In this document: positions 6,973-11,032 of the stretch, one piece after another | Numbering within the stretch: position 1 is the first letter of the stretch | Layout of the letters: each line of letters opens with the position of its first letter | Assembly: GCA_003598085.1 (NCBI GenBank) | Contig: QZKU01000006.1 | Location: 1 to 11,032, forward strand | Direction of reading: 5' to 3' | From: Candidatus Abyssobacteria bacterium SURF_5 | GTDB taxonomy: Bacteria; Abyssobacteria; SURF-5 | Length of the DNA: 11,032 nucleotides | Notes under the pieces: model-generated | What the model saw: the letters and a program-made list of their open reading frames with translations, nothing else | Databases searched by the model: none | Told to the model about the DNA's origin: nothing | Made by a program: the position numbers and the translations under genes

Positions 6973-8232
6973 ATGAAAAAGAAACACATACAAATTCCTC
7001 TTCTGTTGGCGGCCCTTCTTCTTATCTGCCCGCTTCTGGTGGAACAATCATACGGCGCGGGAAAAGAGATCGTCAGGAAAAAGGATTATCAGAAGCTATG
7101 CTACACCTGTCATAAGGATCTGAAAGACAGTTGGCAAGGAAAGCAGGTGCACGCGCCGGTTGGGCTTGGAAATTGCGTCGGCTGCCATAATCCCCATGCC
7201 TCAAATAATTCGAAACTTGTCGCCGCTCCAAGAAGCAGATATTGCTTCAATTGCCATGGAGAGGACCCATCGGAATTTGAATCCGAATATTCGCACCTGC
7301 CGGTCAAAGAGGGGCAATGCCTCAGTTGTCACCAGCCTCATGCGTCTGCAAATCCCTCCCTGTTGAGCGTCGGTAAGAAGGACCTCTGTTATACATGTCA
7401 TCAAGATGAGAAAAAGGAGTTCGCCCAAGAGCATGTACATGCACCGGTCGAAAAGGCGGAGTGCCTGCAATGCCATTCTGCACACTCTTCGCCCCGACAC
7501 AATCTGCTGCGCAAATCCAGCTCACAGCTGTGCGTACAATGCCACGATGGCACCAATTCCAGCTTCAATAATGCTCATGCCGGCTACCCGGTGGGTAAGG
7601 CGGGATGCGCCGATTGTCACGACCCGCATGCATCCGCCGAAAAGGCGCTTACCAGAAAAGTCGCCCATGTGCCTATGGTTAAGAAGCTCTGTTCATACTG
7701 CCACAGGGAGCCGGACAGCTCAAAGCCGTTTTCTTTGGTCAAGTCCGAAGACAGCCTATGCCGCTCGTGCCATTCTGATATGTGGCAGGAGTTTGCCAAA
7801 CCCATCGCCCATCCTCCCGTCGCAGAAGGAAAATGCTCTGTCTGTCATTCCCCTCACGCCTCGGATCAGCGGTTCCTCATGAAAGAGAACAAGCAACTGC
7901 TGTGCGCCGGCTGTCATCAGGGCTTCCTTGAGAAGTTACAAAGAAAAGTCGTTCACGAGCCGGTCGTCAAAGGCCAGTGCGAACTCTGCCATGAGCCTCA
8001 CGCTGCAAGCGTGGCGTCAATGCTGAAGACCGACGTCATCGAATTGTGCAAGCGATGCCACGGCGCGCAACACAGCATCAGCCATCCCTTTGGAAAAGAC
8101 GTAATCGATCCCCGCGACGGCTCGGTGCTCGATTGCGTGAGCTGCCACGATCCTCATTCTTCTAACGAGGAGTACCTGGTGCATTATCCCGCTGCGCGGG
8201 AACTATGCATCCAATGCCATAAGGCGCTCTAG
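6973..8232 (+). CDS. Multihaem cytochrome c, 16 CXXCH motifs
   Basis: This 419-aa exported protein starts at ATG 6973, just after an in-frame TTG at 6970. Its signal peptide ends near 'SYGA' (about residue 28). Sixteen CXXCH motifs run from residue 43 to three residues before the end, in the same doubled-CXXCH pattern as the preceding gene ('HAPV...C..CH.PHAS...LL....LC..CH'). The seventh to tenth motifs form the 'HAGYPV...CADCHDPHAS' module also seen in the 26-haem protein, so the two are paralogues. The gap of 34 nt puts it in the same operon. It is likely a second electron conduit in the periplasm or at the cell surface. Its Shine-Dalgarno is weak (GAG near 6962), so coupling to the upstream gene is possible. 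Confidence 0.95.
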   Translation: MKKKHIQIPLLLAALLLICPLLVEQSYGAGKEIVRKKDYQKLCYTCHKDLKDSWQGKQVHAPVGLGNCVGCHNPHASNNSKLVAAPRSRYCFNCHGEDPSEFESEYSHLPVKEGQCLSCHQPHASANPSLLSVGKKDLCYTCHQDEKKEFAQEHVHAPVEKAECLQCHSAHSSPRHNLLRKSSSQLCVQCHDGTNSSFNNAHAGYPVGKAGCADCHDPHASAEKALTRKVAHVPMVKKLCSYCHREPDSSKPFSLVKSEDSLCRSCHSDMWQEFAKPIAHPPVAEGKCSVCHSPHASDQRFLMKENKQLLCAGCHQGFLEKLQRKVVHEPVVKGQCELCHEPHAASVASMLKTDVIELCKRCHGAQHSISHPFGKDVIDPRDGSVLDCVSCHDPHSSNEEYLVHYPAARELCIQCHKAL

Positions 8233-8432
8233 AAAACCCACATTAAATTTCGCCTTCCGCACAACATCTCACTGCCACCCGCCTTTCAACGCTCTTCTCC
8301 TCATCCAAAGTTGTTCCGGCCTTTTAGTCGAATCATATTTGGGTGAAACAACCCACTAGATGGGTCATTTCGCGCTCTCCAGACCTCCGAAAGAAGCCGC
8401 GAAAGCTTTTAGTCAAGTAAATTCTGCCTTTC

Positions 8433-8454
8433 TTCCTTCTGCTTGGAGAAGGAA
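8433..8454. promoter_or_regulatory. Inverted repeat, candidate enhancer-binding-protein site
   Basis: TTCCTTCT (8433-8440) and AGAAGGAA (8447-8454) are perfect 8-nt arms around GCTTGG. It lies about 190 nt upstream of the predicted sigma54 start at 8639, a usual distance for an RpoN activator site. No T-run follows on either strand, so it is not a terminator. The upstream region of the first sigma54 promoter has a related GGAAG-TT-CTTCC dyad (4369-4380), which is only loosely similar. Confidence 0.4.
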
Positions 8455-8610
8455 AATCAAACCAGTCTTTGGCGGGTTCTGCGAATACGATTTCGTAATA
8501 GATGGTAAGTTACTACAGATATTGCGTTTATGTCCTTCAATAAAGAGCGGAGGAATTGACCTATGGGAAATAAATCGGAAAAATTTTCCTCTCCATCACG
8601 ATTTAGTAAG

Positions 8611-8631
8611 GCTGGCATGCAGATTGCCTTT
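8611..8631 (+). promoter_or_regulatory. Sigma54 (RpoN) -24/-12 promoter of the NHL-OmcS-like operon
   Basis: The site reads GCTGGCATG-N4-TTGCCTTT. GG at 8614-8615 and GC at 8626-8627 have the required 10-nt separation. Predicted start is about 8639, leaving a leader of about 59 nt before ATG 8698. It is identical to the 4459-4479 site at 18 of 21 positions, differing only in the N4 spacer. Confidence 0.82.
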
Positions 8632-8697
8632 TAAGGCGACGCAGTCAATGAGGGCAAGCACTCGACCAGTTGCAGTAGATCACCGAAAGTGCGGCAG

Positions 8698-9702
8698 ATG
8701 AAGATCAAACGCGAACGGCAGAATGTGAACAAGAAATCTGCAGGCGTTTGCCTTATTCAGAGACTTCATAGTTTTTCCTTCATTATTTTCGCAGTTACCC
8801 TTTCCCTCTTCGTTGCCTCTCCAACGTATGCGGCATTAAAAATAGAGGCCGTCCATTTATACGACTTGCAGGGCCCAACCAAAGATTCCCGATTCCGGAA
8901 CCATAACGCTGTGCTCTGCGATCCAGAACGCAATGAGATGTATGTCGTCGACACGGGAAACGGCTGCATCCGAATCTTTGGCAAGGAAGGCCTTCAGATT
9001 TTTCAGTTCGAGAATGACGATTTGTCTCTCCCACTGAGCGTCGCTCTGAATGATCTCGGAGATATCTATGTTCTGCAAAGCGGCTCCGGCGGGCGCAGCA
9101 TCAAGGTTTTTGATTTTCGAGGGAAGTACCTGTCTCAGTTGAAGCTCCAGGGTTTGCCCGACGGCGATTCCGTCATGCCGGAAGCCATCGCGATCGATTC
9201 GCGCAATACCGTTTATGTTTCCGACCCCAAACACGGCCGCCTTCTCGCTTTCGACAGCGAAGGCCGTTTGAAATTCACCATAACGCCTGAGATGTCAGAA
9301 AAAGACCGTGAGGAGGTTATCTTTGGCAATCTGATGATTGACAAAGAAGACAGGGTTTATCTGCCCGTCAGCACACTTGGGACAATTTTAGTGTTCGATT
9401 CCCAAGGCCAGCTTGTCACGAATTTCGGAATCAAAGGAGGCGGCCCCGGCAAACTGGCATTTCCGGTCGACGTGGTCGCGGACAACCGCGGGCGCATGCT
9501 GGTGCTCGACAAGCAGAGGCACTGTATATCGGTTTTCGATAGTCAGGGCAATTACCAGACCGAATTCGGCGGCATGGGCATATCTCCGGGTTGGTTCTTC
9601 TTTCCGAGCGGACTCGAGATAGACAGATATGGACGTCTCTATGTTTCCCAAAGATACGGTGACAAAGTGCAAGTTCTTAAGGTGAAGGAGGTAGTGGAAT
9701 GA
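8698..9702 (+). CDS. Secreted NHL-repeat beta-propeller protein
   Basis: This protein of about 334 aa has a hydrophobic signal segment ending near 'SPTYA' (about residues 25-46). It is followed by about six NHL-type blades. Each shows an aspartate/asparagine-rich turn, a 'V-Y-V' type strand and a following '(I)xVFD..G' strand: 'EMYVVDTGNGCIRIFGKEG', 'DIYVLQSG..RSIKVFDFRG', 'TVYVSDPKHGRLLAFDSEG', 'RVYLPVSTLGTILVFDSQG', 'RMLVLDKQRHCISVFDSQG' and 'RLYVSQRYGDKVQVLKV'. NHL propellers bind proteins or other polymers; no catalytic residues are evident and there are no haem sites. It is the first gene after the second sigma54 promoter and lies 73 nt before the OmcS-like gene, so it may serve that cytochrome in export, assembly or surface attachment. 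Start choice: ATG 8698, with GAAAG upstream; GTG 8689 and GTG 8725 are alternatives. Confidence 0.92.
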   Translation: MKIKRERQNVNKKSAGVCLIQRLHSFSFIIFAVTLSLFVASPTYAALKIEAVHLYDLQGPTKDSRFRNHNAVLCDPERNEMYVVDTGNGCIRIFGKEGLQIFQFENDDLSLPLSVALNDLGDIYVLQSGSGGRSIKVFDFRGKYLSQLKLQGLPDGDSVMPEAIAIDSRNTVYVSDPKHGRLLAFDSEGRLKFTITPEMSEKDREEVIFGNLMIDKEDRVYLPVSTLGTILVFDSQGQLVTNFGIKGGGPGKLAFPVDVVADNRGRMLVLDKQRHCISVFDSQGNYQTEFGGMGISPGWFFFPSGLEIDRYGRLYVSQRYGDKVQVLKVKEVVE

Positions 9703-9763
9703 GATCAGACGGGAAGCGCCAAGGGAGTACTCAACGTCGACTTACAAAACATCTGAACAGGGG

Positions 9764-9770
9764 GGAGGTG
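9764..9770 (+). promoter_or_regulatory. Very strong Shine-Dalgarno of the OmcS-like gene
   Basis: GGAGGTG, fully complementary to the 16S rRNA 3' tail, sits 5 nt before ATG 9776 within a G-rich run. It is the best ribosome binding site placed at a gene start in the window and suggests very high synthesis, as needed for a filament subunit. Confidence 0.88.
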
Positions 9771-9775
9771 AAACA

Positions 9776-10831
9776 ATGAAAAAGGCATTCGTATTGATGG
9801 TAGCTACATTCCTTATCGCGGGAGTCTACGCGCCTGCGGCTATGGCGTTCCATGACGACGGCGTCGCTTACTGCGGCGGCTGCCACACCATGCACAACAG
9901 CCAGCATGGTCAATTGGTTGATCCGAATTCCGCAACAGGCAACCCATTCTTGTTGAAAGATGCCACGCCGAGCGATACCTGCTTGCTCTGCCATAAGAAC
10001 TACGGGCAGTTAAGCATTGATGGGCAGACCCTCGGCCCCGGCGGTGACTACTATTGGGTGACGCAGGACGTCACGTGGACCGCCCACAGCCGCAACTACA
10101 TTGTAGAAGGCCGCGAACATGGTCATAACCTGGATGCTCCGGGCAATGGCCTGACGGCGGACCCCGTGCTTACCACCTCGCCTGGTGGAACCTACAATGC
10201 AACGTACATGGGTTGTAACTCCTGTCATGACCCGCATGGGGAAGACAGTAACGACCTGTTGCTCTATGGTGTCGGCGCGACGGCCGCAAACTACGTTGGT
10301 GGATTCAATTTCACCAACGCTGCTCCGGCTATCATAGATAACGGACGCAGCACCACTCTCACCGGGAGCGCAGCCGAAAAACTGAGTCAGCACACGGCTT
10401 ATCTCAGCGGGATGAGCGACTGGTGCGCGAACTGTCATGCCGGCATGCACTCCGGAATGACCAGCAACCTGGTTCACCCGGTAGACGTCGGCGTCGGCAC
10501 GACGTTATCCAACAACTACAATGCATACGTCACGACGGGCAATATGACCGGCGCGCAGGCGACGGCTTACCTGCCGCTGGTGCCGTTTGAAGATGCTGCG
10601 AACACTACCACCAGCACCACCGGTACCACGTCCGCAAGTAGAGTGATGTGTCTGACCTGCCATCGTGCTCATGCATCGCCGTATCCGGATGCAGGCCGTT
10701 GGGATTTCGCTCAGACCGAGTTGACAGAAAGCCATCCGGCCGGTGAGCCTTACCTGGCTCAGTATTCCGGTGCTCCGCTGGATATGACCGTCCAGAGGAG
10801 TCTGTGCAACAAGTGTCACGCCAAGGACTGA
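9776..10831 (+). CDS. OmcS-like hexahaem cytochrome, predicted nanowire subunit
   Basis: This 351-aa protein has a signal peptide cleaved after 'AMA' (residue 24), leaving a mature chain that begins FHDDG. Six CXXCH sites start at Cys33, 69, 147, 217, 292 and 344. By memory of Geobacter sulfurreducens OmcS, the match runs along the whole chain. The shared blocks include '[14 protein letters not shown]', 'GGD..W', 'E..HGHN', 'LTT.PGGTY', 'CHDPHG', 'MS.WCANCH', 'LTHP/LVHP', 'TG.QA.AYL.L.PFE', 'CL.CHRAHAS' and the C-terminal 'LCNKCHAKD'. OmcS polymerises into micrometre-long haem-chain filaments for electron transfer to minerals and partner cells. Mature His16, which in OmcS ligates a haem of the neighbouring subunit, is present (His40 of the precursor). 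The chain is about 80 aa shorter than OmcS, mainly between haems 3 and 4 and haems 5 and 6. The Shine-Dalgarno is very strong. Confidence 0.95.
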   Translation: MKKAFVLMVATFLIAGVYAPAAMAFHDDGVAYCGGCHTMHNSQHGQLVDPNSATGNPFLLKDATPSDTCLLCHKNYGQLSIDGQTLGPGGDYYWVTQDVTWTAHSRNYIVEGREHGHNLDAPGNGLTADPVLTTSPGGTYNATYMGCNSCHDPHGEDSNDLLLYGVGATAANYVGGFNFTNAAPAIIDNGRSTTLTGSAAEKLSQHTAYLSGMSDWCANCHAGMHSGMTSNLVHPVDVGVGTTLSNNYNAYVTTGNMTGAQATAYLPLVPFEDAANTTTSTTGTTSASRVMCLTCHRAHASPYPDAGRWDFAQTELTESHPAGEPYLAQYSGAPLDMTVQRSLCNKCHAKD

Positions 10832-10897
10832 TCCTTGCCGGCACAATAGATAGCAAAATGTTCCACGCTCAGCAGTGGAGCGAATGAGCAAAGAGGG

Positions 10898-10936
10898 GGA
10901 GAGGGCGCTTCCAAGGCGAGGCGCCCTTCTCCATTT
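10898..10936 (+). terminator. Terminator-like hairpin after the OmcS-like gene
   Basis: AGGGCGC (10902-10908) pairs with GCGCCCT (10921-10927). A bulged extension, GGAG (10898-10901) with CTCC (10929-10932), lengthens the stem. The downstream tract is only moderately T-rich (TTCTCCATTTG) and is interrupted at 10938 by the start of a group II intron. It probably was, and may still be, the intrinsic terminator of the operon. Confidence 0.7.
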
Positions 10937-10937
10937 G

Positions 10938-11032
10938 GTGTGCCCGGCAGGGCGCACTCACTTGAAGGTGCAAGTCCTTTGCAGGCCCGACAGGGGGAAC
11001 TGCTAGCCGGACGGCAAGGGTGTCCATCGCGA
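10938..11032 (+). mobile_element. Group II intron (IIC-like), 5' end, truncated by window
   Basis: The sequence begins with the group II 5' splice-site motif GTGTGCCCGGCA, followed by a hairpin region around CTTGAAGGTGCAAGTCCTT. It then shows the highly typical domain I string CAAGGGTGTCC (11008-11018). The start and the GGGTGTCC string match the well-known Oceanobacillus iheyensis IIC ribozyme as I recall it. Insertion directly after a terminator hairpin is the hallmark target of IIC introns. The remaining domains and any intron-encoded reverse transcriptase/maturase lie beyond the window. Confidence 0.88.

Larger units (their letters stand above)
8233..8697 (+). other. Long non-coding regulatory region between the two cytochrome operons
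   Basis: About 465 nt lack a convincing gene. It holds a short stem AAGGCG/CGCCTT just around and after the 16-haem stop (8221-8226/8251-8256, no T-run) and alternative TGGGT/ACCCA pairings at 8340-8365. It also has a perfect 8-bp inverted repeat (8433-8454), a small palindrome TACGA-TT-TCGTA (8486-8497) and a sigma54 promoter (8611-8631). A 23-codon ORF with a fair Shine-Dalgarno (8563-8634) overlaps the promoter and is not accepted as a gene. Confidence 0.7.

Noticed and set aside
5000-8200. CRISPR-like periodicity in the cytochrome genes
   Set aside because: The regular spacing comes from TG(C/T)-N6-TG(C/T)-CA(C/T) haem codons in an open frame with synonymous variation, not identical DNA repeats with spacers.
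8221-8256. AAGGCG/CGCCTT stem around the 16-haem stop as a terminator
   Set aside because: The stem is only 6 bp with a 24-nt loop and no T-run follows.
8563-8634. 23-codon ORF with GGAGG 9 nt upstream
   Set aside because: The Shine-Dalgarno is good, but the ORF overlaps the second sigma54 promoter, shows no recognisable peptide family and lies upstream of the predicted start point. Possible decayed gene start or chance.
8360-8701. 113-codon ORF in the region upstream of the NHL gene
   Set aside because: It has no ribosome binding site, no signal peptide or domain pattern, and its frame runs through the inverted repeat, the sigma54 promoter and the NHL start. It reads like chance coding.

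Overview
The window comes from a diderm (Gram-negative) bacterium with an outer membrane. It encodes a tolA/tonB-like, tolB, pal and cpoB (ybgF) cluster, and it is rich in periplasmic or extracellular c-type cytochromes. Sigma54-type promoters and a close relative of the Geobacter filament cytochrome OmcS point to an anaerobic, electron-exporting organism of the Desulfobacterota/Geobacter type or a similar lineage. The exact taxon cannot be read from the sequence. All genes are on the + strand.

Region 1 (118-4056) is the Tol-Pal envelope cluster: a TolA/TonB-like energy transducer, TolB (overlapping by ATGA), Pal and the coiled-coil/TPR protein CpoB. Region 2 (4079-4252) is a compact tRNA-Val(CAC) unit with its own consensus sigma70 promoter and an intrinsic terminator. 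Region 3 (4288-4425) looks like a small independent transcription unit: an extended -10 promoter followed about 100 nt later by a second intrinsic terminator. It has no ORF and is a candidate sRNA.

Region 4 (4459-8232) begins with a near-perfect sigma54 (-24/-12) promoter. It encodes a small probable lipoprotein resembling ResB-type periplasmic domains, a multihaem cytochrome with 26 CXXCH motifs, and a second one with 16 CXXCH motifs. Region 5 (8233-8697) is non-coding. It carries inverted repeats and a second sigma54 promoter that matches the first at 18 of 21 positions. Region 6 (8698-10831) encodes a secreted NHL beta-propeller and, after a very strong Shine-Dalgarno sequence, a six-haem cytochrome that aligns along its length with OmcS, the subunit of Geobacter cytochrome nanowires. 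Region 7 (10898-11032) is the terminator of that gene, followed at once by the 5' end of a group II intron (IIC-like), cut by the window edge.

Inferred logic: 4510-10831 is an extracellular electron transfer locus of 48 haem sites in three cytochromes, controlled as two operons by one sigma54-dependent circuit. The two large cytochromes would carry electrons across the periplasm or envelope. The OmcS-like protein would polymerise into an external conductive filament, with the NHL propeller helping its export, assembly or anchoring. That assignment of roles is inference; the haem motifs, promoters and family resemblance are seen in the sequence.
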